A DNA stretch of 58,845 bases from Bifidobacterium breve (GTDB lineage Bacteria; Actinomycetota; Actinomycetes; Nanopelagicales; Nanopelagicaceae): NCBI GenBank assembly GCA_945883755.1, contig CAMCXX010000005.1, forward strand, positions 1-58,845, read 5' to 3'. The translations under genes and the position numbers were made by a program. This document shows, in pieces, positions 44,911 through 53,128 of the stretch. The notes under the pieces are model-generated. The model searched no databases. It was not told the DNA's origin and saw only the letters and a program-made list of their open reading frames with translations. Numbering within the stretch: the stretch's first letter is position 1; each line of letters starts with the position of its first letter.

Positions 44911-45239
44911 GCCTCATCTCCTACGATCCATTTTTTCTTCACCGTACGTACCGCCTCTATTGTCATGATGGCGGCGATTGGGACTATTAAAAAGAAGAGG
45001 TACTCCTCAACCGGTATGCCGAAGGGTCCAAATACGCCGAGGATTTGTTCAGAATCAAAGTGCCAATGATCTTGTGAGATTGCATAAGAATCCCAAATTA
45101 CAAATATGGTGGCTACCGGCAAGACGCTTAGTAGTACCCGTTTAAATCGACGCAGTACCCCAACCTTTAAGACAATCTCTAACCAAAAGGAGCCAACCAC
45201 GGTGAAGGCCAACATTGCCACATATCCGAATCTGAGCAC
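44907..45239 (-). CDS. crtYc: Lycopene cyclase subunit CrtYc
   Basis: This is the first half of the split lycopene cyclase, with three membrane helices and the domain motif PVEEYLFFLIVP. I chose GTG at 45239 (110 residues): TATAGT lies 6 bases before it, and the resulting N-terminus VLRFGYVAMLAFTVVGSFWL aligns with the first helix of the family. A TTG at 45278 would add 13 residues and overlap the pnuT promoter and hairpin region. It overlaps crtYd by 4 bases. Confidence 0.87.
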   Translation of the reverse strand: MLRFGYVAMLAFTVVGSFWLEIVLKVGVLRRFKRVLLSVLPVATIFVIWDSYAISQDHWHFDSEQILGVFGPFGIPVEEYLFFLIVPIAAIMTIEAVRTVKKKWIVGDEA

Positions 45240-45245
45240 TCCATA

Positions 45246-45253
45246 ACTATAAT
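45246..45253. promoter_or_regulatory. Overlapping divergent -10 elements of crtYc and the pnuT leader
   Basis: ACTATAAT reads TATAAT on the plus strand (45248-45253, about 28 bases before the TPP aptamer) and TATAGT on the minus strand (45251-45246, 6 bases before the crtYc GTG). A perfect hairpin TATTGCTA/TAGCAATA at 45261-45280 lies between the promoter and the aptamer. Confidence 0.5.
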
Positions 45254-45280
45254 CAAAATTTATTGCTATCGTTAGCAATA

Positions 45281-45366
45281 CGGGAGCTAAGAAATTTGGC
45301 TGAGAGGATCTGAAATTCAGATCGACCGGGTGACCAGTTCGGTAATGCGAACTGGAAAAGGAGTAA
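45281..45366 (+). promoter_or_regulatory. TPP (thiamine pyrophosphate) riboswitch
   Basis: The thi-box landmarks appear in order: CGGGAGC, GGCTGAGA (45298-45305), a variable hairpin GATCTG/CAGATC (45307-45323), GACCGGGTGACC, and the long stem CCAGTTCG-GTAATG-CGAACTGG (45334-45355), which shows the conserved TAAT in its loop. The 3' end AAAAGGAG is the ribosome binding site of the next gene, 6 bases before its ATG, so ligand binding would most simply block translation. No covariance model was run. Confidence 0.82.
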
Positions 45367-45369
45367 GTA

Positions 45370-45933
45370 ATGAGCGCATTAGAAATAGCAGCTTTTTTAA
45401 TCTCACTGGTAGCGGTAACGCTAGGTGCATTAGGTATGAGATTTGCCTGGCCATGGTGGGTTACTGGATCAGTTTTATACGGAGCTCTTTTCTACCAATC
45501 TGAGTACTACGCCAGTGCGCTTCTGCAACTAGTTTTCATAGCTGCGGCGATCTGGGGATGGATTGGTTGGGGTAAAGAGGGAGCAAAGCCAAGGTACAGT
45601 AAAAATAATGAGCGAATAATAATCGCTACAGTTTTAATTCTAGCTACCTTAATTTTGTACCCAGTACTGATTGATATTGGTGCAACATCATCTTTGATTG
45701 AAGCATTTGGATTTACTGGAAGCGTGATCGCGCAGGTATTAATGGTGCTACAAAGATTTGAAGCATGGCCGTTGTGGCTAGTGGTGGATCTGGCTTATAC
45801 CTATCAGTACTTTAAAGGTGAGCTATATCTAACCTCAGCTTTGTACTTAATTTTTTCAGTCATTGCCGTATTTGGCTGGGTACGTTGGCAGAAAGAGTCA
45901 AAGGTAAATGCAGTACCAAACTTTATTAAGTAA
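45370..45933 (+). CDS. pnuT: PnuC-family transporter, predicted thiamine transporter PnuT
   Basis: This 187-residue protein has about seven predicted membrane helices and two PnuC half-motifs: WWVTGSVLYGALFYQSEYYA with GWIGW, and WPLWLVVDLAYTYQYFKGEL with GWVRW. PnuC-family proteins carry nicotinamide riboside, riboflavin or thiamine by facilitated diffusion. A TPP riboswitch directly upstream points to thiamine (PnuT), the reasoning originally used to define PnuT. The next gene, a P-loop kinase, overlaps it by 26 bases; such channels usually need a kinase to trap the substrate. Confidence 0.82.
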   Translation: MSALEIAAFLISLVAVTLGALGMRFAWPWWVTGSVLYGALFYQSEYYASALLQLVFIAAAIWGWIGWGKEGAKPRYSKNNERIIIATVLILATLILYPVLIDIGATSSLIEAFGFTGSVIAQVLMVLQRFEAWPLWLVVDLAYTYQYFKGELYLTSALYLIFSVIAVFGWVRWQKESKVNAVPNFIK

Positions 45934-46456
45934 TCTGGCGAAGGTTAAGCACGGAGATTTAATTGCAATTGATGGACCGGCTGGCTCTGGTAAATCCACT
46001 CTTGCCAGATCTCTTGTAAAGGATTTGCCCAACTCGGTAATCATCGCAGTTGATGATTTATATGATGGCTGGGCGGATGCATTCACACCCAGATTAACCG
46101 CCAGAGTAATTGAACAAGTGCTTTTGCCAATCTCAAAAAATCAGGAGTTTAGATATGATATTTATGATTGGCATAAGGCAAAGTTTGTTAAATCTAATGT
46201 AGTTCCACGAGACCAGATTTACATCCTGGAAGGGGTCTGTGCTGGACACCAGCAATTTCGCGGATTTATTGATCTATTGATCTGGCTAAATGTCTCAGAT
46301 GAGATTGGATTAAAACGTGTTTTAGATAGAGATGGAGATCTGATTCGCGATCAAATGATCCAGTTCCAGCAGGCACAAAGAAGCCACTTTGCCCAAGATT
46401 TAACTGAAGCTGCAGCGGATTATAAATTTGATGGCGTGCCGAAAACTAACCTTTAG
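45908..46456 (+). CDS. Uridine-kinase-like P-loop kinase, candidate vitamin-trapping kinase
   Basis: This 182-residue P-loop NTPase has Walker A GPAGSGKST, the lid/acceptor region VDDLYDGW, YDWHKAKF and LEGVCAGH, and resembles uridine kinase/nucleoside kinase-like proteins found across Actinobacteria. The substrate is unassigned. It overlaps the pnuT-like gene by 26 bases and must share its riboswitch-controlled transcript, so a role in phosphorylating imported thiamine is plausible. A nucleoside kinase or a merely accidental neighbour are the alternatives. AAAGG precedes the ATG. Confidence 0.7.
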   Translation: MQYQTLLSNLAKVKHGDLIAIDGPAGSGKSTLARSLVKDLPNSVIIAVDDLYDGWADAFTPRLTARVIEQVLLPISKNQEFRYDIYDWHKAKFVKSNVVPRDQIYILEGVCAGHQQFRGFIDLLIWLNVSDEIGLKRVLDRDGDLIRDQMIQFQQAQRSHFAQDLTEAAADYKFDGVPKTNL

Positions 46457-46467
46457 CTTAAATTACC

Positions 46468-46473
46468 TAATAT
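46468..46473 (+). promoter_or_regulatory. -10 element of the PASTA kinase gene (TAATAT)
   Basis: TAATAT lies exactly 6 bases before GTG 46480, with no ribosome binding site, which suggests a leaderless transcript. This decides GTG 46480 over the TTG at 46474. Confidence 0.55.
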
Positions 46474-46479
46474 TTGCAG

Positions 46480-48399
46480 GTGGCTGATCTAACTGGTGAA
46501 TTAATCGATAATCGGTATTTGCTACAACGCAGCTTAGCCGCCGGTGGCATGGCAAGTATTTACGCCGCTTTAGATACTCGGTTAGATCGCCAAGTAGCGG
46601 TCAAAATAATGCACCCCCACTTAGCAAATGATGAAGCATTTGTATCTAGATTTATTAAAGAGGCAAAGGCAACAGCTGCGCTATCTCATCCAAATATTGT
46701 TTCAATTCAAGATCAGGGATGGAATGAGGGTGGCGTTCCGGCAGTTTTTATCGTGATGGAGCTAGTTGAAGGCAGCACTTTGCGCGATTTAATCAATGAG
46801 CAAGCACCAGTAAGTATTGAGAGTTTATTTCGATATTTAAGTCCAGTAGTTTCAGCGCTTGCTGCAGCACATCAAATTGGAATTGTTCATCGTGATATCA
46901 AACCTGAAAATATTTTAATCTCCCATGATGGCAGAGTTAAGGTAGCGGATTTTGGTTTGGCGGTAGGTGCGGTAATTGGTCAAACCTTAACCGCTGAATC
47001 AAGTGTGGTACTTGGCAGCGTTTCATATCTATCCCCAGAACAGGTCCAACGTGGTGTTGCTGATGCTCGCAGTGATATCTATGCATTGGGGATTGTTATT
47101 TTCGAGATGTTGACTGGCAAGAAACCATATGATGGTCAAACTCCAATTCAAATTGCATACAAACATGTAAATGAGCGCATTCCAAATCTGCGTGAGATAA
47201 ATCCAAATACTCCGCAAGAGGTTGCTGATCTAATTTATGCAGCCACTGCTCCCAACCCAGATGATCGTCCCAAAGATGCCCAGGAGTTTCTGAGCCAATT
47301 AAGAGGGATTGAGGTAAAGATTGATCCAAAACGTAGGCAGATGAGTTTAGAGCTTGATCTGCCACCAATAAAAAGTAGTGTTTTGAATAAGGCAAATAAA
47401 AGAGCGAAGGTTAAGGTTGGATCAGCTTTAGCAGGATTAAAAGAGAAGACATCTCAGATCATTACTTTAAAAGGTAACACTCAGCAGTTGGAAGGAGCGC
47501 CGGCGGTGGTTACAAAAACTCGCAAAACATCACGCCGAGTCAAACGTAATCGAGCTATTGCGTTAGTACTTCTTCTATCTCTCATCTTCGGTGGCTACAC
47601 ATTATTTAACGCCGGCCGAGTTACGGTGCCATCTCTTGCTGGCATGAGCCAAAAGGAGGCGGCGGCGGCTGTTGCAGAGATTGGCTTAAGCGCGGAGATT
47701 GGTGAGGAGATATTTAGTGAGGATATTCCAGCTGGCCGGGTGATCTCATCAACTCCGGCAGGAGGAGGCAAGATCGCTCAAGCAGGCATAGTTAAGTTAA
47801 TAATTTCTAAAGGTAAAGAGCGAATTCTTATTCCAAATCTAATTGAGTTAACACCTGATATTGCTACACAACAATTAGCAGATCTTGGCTTAAGGGTTGG
47901 TGAAATCTTTGAGGTATTTTCAGCACAAATCAAAAAGGGTTTCGTCGCAAAAATTGAACCAGCAGTTGGCGCAGAGGTTAAGCCAAACTCGATAGTTAAT
48001 CTCTTTGTCAGTAAAGGAAATGAACAGGTACCGCTTGCATCTTATGTTGGCCTCGGCGGGGAGCAAGCATTAAGTGAGTTAACGCAAGCTGGCTTTGATG
48101 TATCACCTACCTACAAATTCAGCGACACTGTATTAACCGGATTGGTGATCTCTCAGACACCTGAAAGTGCCCCGCTGGTAGATAAAGGCAGTGAGATTAC
48201 TTTAGATATTTCTAAAGGACCAGAGTTTGTATTTATTCCAAATGTAATCTCAAAGAGTTCAAATCAAGCCACATTGGATTTAGAGAACAATGGATTAAAG
48301 GTTGTTGTGAAAGGCAGAGGAGATAAAGTAATTAGCATCTCACCAAAACAAGGATCCAAAGTAAAGGTTGGATCTACTGTGACAATCTCACTAGGTTAG
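46480..48399 (+). CDS. PASTA-domain Ser/Thr protein kinase (PknB/PknL type)
   Basis: This is a transmembrane eukaryote-like kinase of about 639 residues. The kinase domain has the Gly loop SLAAGGMASIYAA, VAVKIMHPHL with the ATP Lys, HRDIKPENIL, DFGLA and SYLSPEQ. A basic linker is followed by one membrane helix (AIALVLLLSLIFGGYTLF) and four extracellular PASTA repeats, starting VTVPSLAG, ILIPNLIE, VPLASYVG and VFIPNVIS. PASTA repeats bind muropeptides or lipid II, so it probably links wall status to phosphorylation of division proteins. Its position near crtE and aroG matches mycobacterial pknL, which lacks PASTA repeats. Confidence 0.93.
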   Translation: MADLTGELIDNRYLLQRSLAAGGMASIYAALDTRLDRQVAVKIMHPHLANDEAFVSRFIKEAKATAALSHPNIVSIQDQGWNEGGVPAVFIVMELVEGSTLRDLINEQAPVSIESLFRYLSPVVSALAAAHQIGIVHRDIKPENILISHDGRVKVADFGLAVGAVIGQTLTAESSVVLGSVSYLSPEQVQRGVADARSDIYALGIVIFEMLTGKKPYDGQTPIQIAYKHVNERIPNLREINPNTPQEVADLIYAATAPNPDDRPKDAQEFLSQLRGIEVKIDPKRRQMSLELDLPPIKSSVLNKANKRAKVKVGSALAGLKEKTSQIITLKGNTQQLEGAPAVVTKTRKTSRRVKRNRAIALVLLLSLIFGGYTLFNAGRVTVPSLAGMSQKEAAAAVAEIGLSAEIGEEIFSEDIPAGRVISSTPAGGGKIAQAGIVKLIISKGKERILIPNLIELTPDIATQQLADLGLRVGEIFEVFSAQIKKGFVAKIEPAVGAEVKPNSIVNLFVSKGNEQVPLASYVGLGGEQALSELTQAGFDVSPTYKFSDTVLTGLVISQTPESAPLVDKGSEITLDISKGPEFVFIPNVISKSSNQATLDLENNGLKVVVKGRGDKVISISPKQGSKVKVGSTVTISLG

Positions 48400-48417
48400 G
48401 TGCAGTAGGCTCTCCAA

Positions 48418-49275
48418 ATGCTTACACCCCGAATCGGTGCACATGTGCCGACATCTGGTGGCATGGCAACTCGATCAATTGAGTATGCATTAACAATTAA
48501 GGCTGAAGCGATTCAAGTATTTGCATCTAGTCCAAGAACTTGGGCAACCTCCGCCCCAAACCCAGCAATGGATGAGGCCTTCAAAACTAAGACAGCTGAA
48601 CACAACATTGAGCCATATGTTCATGCCTCATTTCTGATTAATTTAGGATCCCCTACTACTTCCACATATGAAAACTCGCTAGCGGCAACCGCTTACTCAT
48701 TAAAGCGTGGTCGCGAGATTGGCGCTAAAGGTGTTGTTGTCCACACCGGCTCTGCCGTAGATGAATCACATATTGATCAAGCTTGGAAACAGATTCATGA
48801 GGGCGTGATGCCTATTCTAAATAATTTAACTGATGAAGATCCATGGTTATTACTAGAACCAACCGCTGGGCAAGGTCAATCTTTAGTTAAAAAATTAGAT
48901 GATCTAACAAAGTACTTTGATGCACTTGAATGGCACCCAAAGGTTGGTGTTTGTCTAGATACCTGCCATGTCTTTGCCGCTGGTCATGATATTAAAAAGG
49001 TGGGAGGCATGACGCAGACATTGGATTTATTGGTGAAGATTGCCGGAGTTGAACGAATTCAACTAATTCATGCCAATGATTCGATGGATATCTGCGGAAA
49101 TTTAAAGGATCGTCACCAAAATATTGGTAAAGGTGAGATCGGCAGTAAACCATTTGCTGAATTACTATCCCATCCAGCAATTAAAAACGCTCCCCTAATT
49201 TTAGAAACACCAGGTGCAGAAGCTGAGCATGGTAGCGAGGTTGCCTTGTTGAAAAAATACAGAGGTAAAAAGTGA
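48418..49275 (+). CDS. nfo: Endonuclease IV (AP endonuclease Nfo)
   Basis: This enzyme incises DNA 5' to abasic sites in base-excision repair. The 285-residue TIM-barrel protein has RIGAHVPTSGGM at the N-terminus, VVHTGSA, LLLEPTAGQG, the zinc-ligand motif GVCLDTCHVFAAGHD, HANDSMD and ETPG. TAGGCT lies 6 bases before the ATG (leaderless pattern). The stop overlaps the start of the downstream EamA gene. Confidence 0.95.
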   Translation: MLTPRIGAHVPTSGGMATRSIEYALTIKAEAIQVFASSPRTWATSAPNPAMDEAFKTKTAEHNIEPYVHASFLINLGSPTTSTYENSLAATAYSLKRGREIGAKGVVVHTGSAVDESHIDQAWKQIHEGVMPILNNLTDEDPWLLLEPTAGQGQSLVKKLDDLTKYFDALEWHPKVGVCLDTCHVFAAGHDIKKVGGMTQTLDLLVKIAGVERIQLIHANDSMDICGNLKDRHQNIGKGEIGSKPFAELLSHPAIKNAPLILETPGAEAEHGSEVALLKKYRGKK

Positions 49276-50129
49276 TTACTAGAAACCTGCTTTACCTTGC
49301 GATGCTAGCCACAGCTGCGGTTTGGGGTGGCTCCTTTGTACTAATGAAGGATGCGATTGTTCAGCAGGATGTGTACTCATTTTTATCAACTAGATTTATT
49401 GTGGCTGCACTCTTAATGATCGCTTATAGGCCAACTGTTTTTCACGGTTTAAGCTCTAGATTTATCAAGCACGGAGTTTTGGCAGGAGTTCTGCTCAGTG
49501 GAGGATACATATTTCAAACCCTAGGCTTGGCCAAAACTACAGTTTCTAACACTGGATTTATCACCGGTATGTACCTGGTTTTCACACCCTTAATCTCACT
49601 GGTGATTTTAAAACGTAAAGTTTTGATTGTTCAATGGCTTGCAGTTGCCATTGCCATGATTGGTTTAATTCTTATCACTTACAACGGAATTTCAATCGGA
49701 ACAGGTGAGATCCTGGTCTTAATCTCTGCCTTAGCCTTTGGCGCTCATTTTGTAGCCCTGGGTGAGTGGAGTAATGGTAAAAATACCTACGCTCTAACCT
49801 TGATCCAGATTTTAACAGTCAGCGCTATCGCAACAGTTTGTGCATTTATTAATGGCTTTGAAATACCGCCATCGGCGAGTGTCTGGCAAGCAATTGCCTT
49901 TACCGCAGTATTTGCCACTTTCTTAGCATTCTTAGTTCAAACCAAGGCGCAATCAGTAATGAGTGCAACTGCGGCTAGTGTTCTTTTAGCGATGGAGACG
50001 CCATTTGCAGTAGTTCTAGGAGTTTTGATTCTAAATGAACCATTAACAATTCGAATCGCAGTTGGCGGCGCCATGGTGATGTTTGCTATGGGAGTTGTAA
50101 TCTGGAGTGATAAGAAGAAGGCTCCTTAG
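49272..50129 (+). CDS. EamA/DMT family transporter
   Basis: This 285-residue membrane protein has ten predicted helices in two EamA repeats. It begins LLYLAMLATAAVWGGSFVLM with the typical WGGSF motif, and the C-terminal half contains METPFAVVLGVLILNEPLT. It is probably a metabolite or amino-acid exporter; the substrate is unknown. GTG at 49272 overlaps the nfo stop (GTGA). Its 3' end converges on ogt with 31 bases between and no terminator. A second EamA gene lies at 55851. Confidence 0.88.
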   Translation: MITRNLLYLAMLATAAVWGGSFVLMKDAIVQQDVYSFLSTRFIVAALLMIAYRPTVFHGLSSRFIKHGVLAGVLLSGGYIFQTLGLAKTTVSNTGFITGMYLVFTPLISLVILKRKVLIVQWLAVAIAMIGLILITYNGISIGTGEILVLISALAFGAHFVALGEWSNGKNTYALTLIQILTVSAIATVCAFINGFEIPPSASVWQAIAFTAVFATFLAFLVQTKAQSVMSATAASVLLAMETPFAVVLGVLILNEPLTIRIAVGGAMVMFAMGVVIWSDKKKAP

Positions 50130-50160
50130 TTATACCCGCAGTACTTGTATTCTTCCAGAA

Positions 50161-50655
50161 TTATTGCAGTGCACCTTCGTGGTTTAGTAACCACTCCTTT
50201 ATCTCAACCCCATAACCATAATTTCCCAACGCCCCGCCGCTTTTCACAATTCGATGGCATGGAATAATCGGTGCAATTAAATTATTTCCACAAGCTGTGC
50301 CAGCTGCTCTAACCGCATCAGCTGAGCCAGCTCGTTTTGCAAGTTCGGCATAACTCCAGGTTTTTCCAGCCGGTATTTTTCGCATCGCCTTCCAAGCATT
50401 TTGCGAGAATTTGCCACCTGGCTGCCGCACACTTATGCCATTTAATGCAAGCAAATCACCATCAAAGTAATCAGTGATTAAGTCGGAGATAATTGGAATT
50501 GATTTGATTTGTTTAATCTCTATCTTGGCATCAGATGGATCAAATCGATCAATTAAACTCTTAAAACTTTTAAATCCCGCCCCTAGCAATACCTGTTCAT
50601 CCGCTATTAGAAATAGATTTCCAATGGGGGTTTTATGAGTGGTGGCTGAGAACAC
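50161..50655 (-). CDS. ogt: Methylated-DNA--protein-cysteine methyltransferase
   Basis: This suicide enzyme removes methyl groups from O6-methylguanine. The 164-residue protein has the DNA-binding helix region TWSYAELAKRAG, VRAAGTACGNN and the active-site motif IPCHRIVKSGG with the acceptor Cys. The N-terminal domain is of the short Ogt type. GTG at 50655 has TACAGT 7 bases upstream. It converges on the EamA gene. Confidence 0.92.
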   Translation of the reverse strand: MFSATTHKTPIGNLFLIADEQVLLGAGFKSFKSLIDRFDPSDAKIEIKQIKSIPIISDLITDYFDGDLLALNGISVRQPGGKFSQNAWKAMRKIPAGKTWSYAELAKRAGSADAVRAAGTACGNNLIAPIIPCHRIVKSGGALGNYGYGVEIKEWLLNHEGALQ

Positions 50656-50694
50656 GCTTACAACTGTAAACCTGAATTTGCTGAAAGGGAATAC

Positions 50695-52032
50695 TTACTT
50701 TTTGCGATCCCGTAACATTTCAGCAACTAAAAAGGCGAGTTCAAGTGATTGGGTATGGTTTAGCCGAGGATCGCAGGCGCTCTCATATCTTGAGGCAAGA
50801 TCTTCATGGGAGATCTGATCTCCGCCGCCGACGCACTCAGTTACATCATCACCAGTTAATTCAATATGAATCCCGCCAGGGTGGGTTCCTAAGCTCTTGT
50901 GTACCTCAAAAAATCCACGAACCTCATCTAGGACATCATCAAACTTACGGGTTTTATACCCGCTCGGTGCCTCGTAGGTGTTGCCATGCATTGGATCGCA
51001 AACCCAAAGAACTATGGCACCAGATTTATTTACCGTTTCAATTAAGGCCGGTAACTTCTCTCTAATTAAACCAGCACCCATTCGAGTAATAAAGGTCAAT
51101 CGGCCAGCCTCATTATCTGGATTTAATTTAGCAATAATCGCTAGTACATCCTCGGGTGTGCTCTTTGGCCCAAGCTTTACACCAATTGGGTTATGAATCT
51201 TTTGTGCAAAATCCATATGTGCACCATCTAATTGTCGAGTTCGCTCACCAATCCATACGAAGTGTGCTGATACATCGTAAGGATTATCGGTTCGCGAATC
51301 GATTCTGGTTAATGCTTTTTCATATTCGAGTATTAACGCCTCATGGCTTGAGTAAAAATCAACAGATTTAAATGATTCAGGATCAACGCCAGCTGACTCC
51401 ATAAATTGAAGCGCCCGGCCAATCTCATTCGCCATCTCCTCATAGCGTGCACTAAATCTGGCATCTGCTGCAAAACCTCGGTTCCAGGTATGAACCTGTC
51501 GAAGATCTGCAAAACCTCCTTGAGTAAATGCTCGAACTAAATTTAAGGTGGCAGATGAGGTGTTGTATACCCGCACTAAACGTTTTGGATCAGGAGTTCT
51601 AGATTTTGTTGTGAACTCTAAATCATTTACCGCATCTCCGCGGTAGGCAGGAAGGGTTACACCCTCGCGGGTTTCATTATCATTGCTGCGCGGCTTGGCA
51701 AATTGGCCAGCCATTCGGCCTACTTTAATTACTGGCAGAGATGAGAAGTACTGAAGCACCGCTGCCATCTGCAAAATTGTTTTGATTCGATTGCGAATTG
51801 AATCAGCGGTAGCGCCGGCAAAAGTCTCAGCACAATCTCCACCTTGCAACCAAAATGCATTTCCCTTTGCCGCCTGTGCAATCTTTGCCTTGAGGTTGTC
51901 ACACTCACCGGCAAAAACTAAGGGTGGAAATGATTCCAGCTCTGCAACCGCCTCTTTTACAGCAGCAGCATCTGGCCAGGTTGGTTGCTGGGCCGCAGTT
52001 AGGCCCGGAGTAAAAATCTGATCACTCTTCAT
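50695..52032 (-). CDS. aroG: 3-deoxy-7-phosphoheptulonate synthase, class II (DAHP synthase)
   Basis: This is the first enzyme of the shikimate pathway, joining PEP and erythrose 4-phosphate. The 445-residue plant-like class II protein has FAGECDNLKAKI, LQGGDCAETFA, VGRMAGQFAKPRS, RAFTQGGFADLRQVHTWN in parts, WIGERTRQLDGAHM, WVCDPMHGNT and GGIHIELTGDDVTEC. TAGAAT sits exactly 6 bases before the ATG, a clear leaderless promoter pattern. The aroG-pknL neighbourhood is conserved in mycobacteria. Confidence 0.96.
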   Translation of the reverse strand: MKSDQIFTPGLTAAQQPTWPDAAAVKEAVAELESFPPLVFAGECDNLKAKIAQAAKGNAFWLQGGDCAETFAGATADSIRNRIKTILQMAAVLQYFSSLPVIKVGRMAGQFAKPRSNDNETREGVTLPAYRGDAVNDLEFTTKSRTPDPKRLVRVYNTSSATLNLVRAFTQGGFADLRQVHTWNRGFAADARFSARYEEMANEIGRALQFMESAGVDPESFKSVDFYSSHEALILEYEKALTRIDSRTDNPYDVSAHFVWIGERTRQLDGAHMDFAQKIHNPIGVKLGPKSTPEDVLAIIAKLNPDNEAGRLTFITRMGAGLIREKLPALIETVNKSGAIVLWVCDPMHGNTYEAPSGYKTRKFDDVLDEVRGFFEVHKSLGTHPGGIHIELTGDDVTECVGGGDQISHEDLASRYESACDPRLNHTQSLELAFLVAEMLRDRKK

Positions 52033-52079
52033 AGTTAAATTCTAGGGAATGTTAATTAACTGCCGTGGGCAATTAATTA

Positions 52080-53105
52080 TCAACCAAAGAAGATCTCCGC
52101 CTCTTTGTATAACGCTGGATCAACCGTCTTCAACTTCTCTGTTGCAGAGGCCAATGGAACCCGTTCAATCTTTGTGCCATGCAACGCCACCATCTTGCCC
52201 CAATCACCCTCATGGGCGGCGGTAATTGCATGCAATCCAAATCTAGTTGCAAGGACTCGGTCAAAGGCGGTTGGAGTTCCACCTCTTTGGATATGACCTA
52301 GTACTGAGGTTCTCGCCTCTTTACCGGTTTTTGTTTCAATCTGTTTTGCTAACCACTCGCCAATTCCAGATAACTTAACATGACCAAATGCATCAAGTGT
52401 TTGATCCTTAGTTACTAGGTCACCCTCTTGTGGGATGGCACCCTCTGCGATCACAATAATTGGCGCATAGCTTTGTTCAAATCTTGTCTCAACCCATTTA
52501 CAAACTTGATCTACCGAGAACTTAACCTCAGGAATCAAAATACAAGATGCACCGCCAGCTAAACCTGAGTGCAACGCAATCCAACCTGCATGCCGACCCA
52601 TTACCTCAACAATTAATGCTCGGTGATGTGATTCAGCTGTTGTATGCAGGCGATCAATCGCTTCAACTGCAATATTTACTGCGGTGTCAAAACCAAATGT
52701 GTAATCAGTGTTGTTTAAATCATTATCAATTGTCTTTGGAACACCAATTACCTTGACGCCTAGTGAATCTAACTTTGTAGCAACACCTAATGTGTCCTCG
52801 CCACCAATTGCAATCAGCGCATCCACACCCATTTTTTCAAGATTTGCTTTAATTTTTTCGACGCCACCCTCGATCTTAAATGGATTGGTGCGAGATGATC
52901 CAAGAATGGTTCCACCCTTTGGCAAAATTCCACGGGTTGCCGGAATATCTAACGGCATAGTTAGACCTTCAAGCGGACCACGCCAACCATCCCGGAAGCC
53001 AATAAACTCGTAGCCATACTCTTTAACGCCTTTGCGCACAACGGCACGGATAACTGCATTTAATCCTGGGCAATCACCACCACCAGTTAAAACTCCGAAA
53101 CGCAT
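52080..53105 (-). CDS. 6-phosphofructokinase, PPi-dependent signature
   Basis: This enzyme phosphorylates fructose 6-phosphate in glycolysis. The 341-residue protein aligns colinearly with E. coli PfkA: GGGDCPGLNAVIRA, the phosphoryl-donor region GGEDT (residues 101-105), PKTIDND (123-129, catalytic Asp127) and MGRHAGW. Position 104 is Asp and 124 is Lys; that pair marks pyrophosphate-dependent enzymes, while ATP enzymes have Gly104. So PPi is the likely donor and the reaction may be reversible. AGGAG precedes the ATG. It is divergent from the DUF2256-photolyase genes. Confidence 0.93.
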   Translation of the reverse strand: MRFGVLTGGGDCPGLNAVIRAVVRKGVKEYGYEFIGFRDGWRGPLEGLTMPLDIPATRGILPKGGTILGSSRTNPFKIEGGVEKIKANLEKMGVDALIAIGGEDTLGVATKLDSLGVKVIGVPKTIDNDLNNTDYTFGFDTAVNIAVEAIDRLHTTAESHHRALIVEVMGRHAGWIALHSGLAGGASCILIPEVKFSVDQVCKWVETRFEQSYAPIIVIAEGAIPQEGDLVTKDQTLDAFGHVKLSGIGEWLAKQIETKTGKEARTSVLGHIQRGGTPTAFDRVLATRFGLHAITAAHEGDWGKMVALHGTKIERVPLASATEKLKTVDPALYKEAEIFFG

Positions 53106-53128
53106 TAAATACTCCTACTCATTTCCAT

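Noticed and set aside
45242-45278. Longer CrtYc from a TTG at 45278
   Set aside because: It lacks a ribosome binding site, overlaps the pnuT promoter region, and adds residues outside the first conserved helix; GTG 45239 has a -10 element at the right distance.
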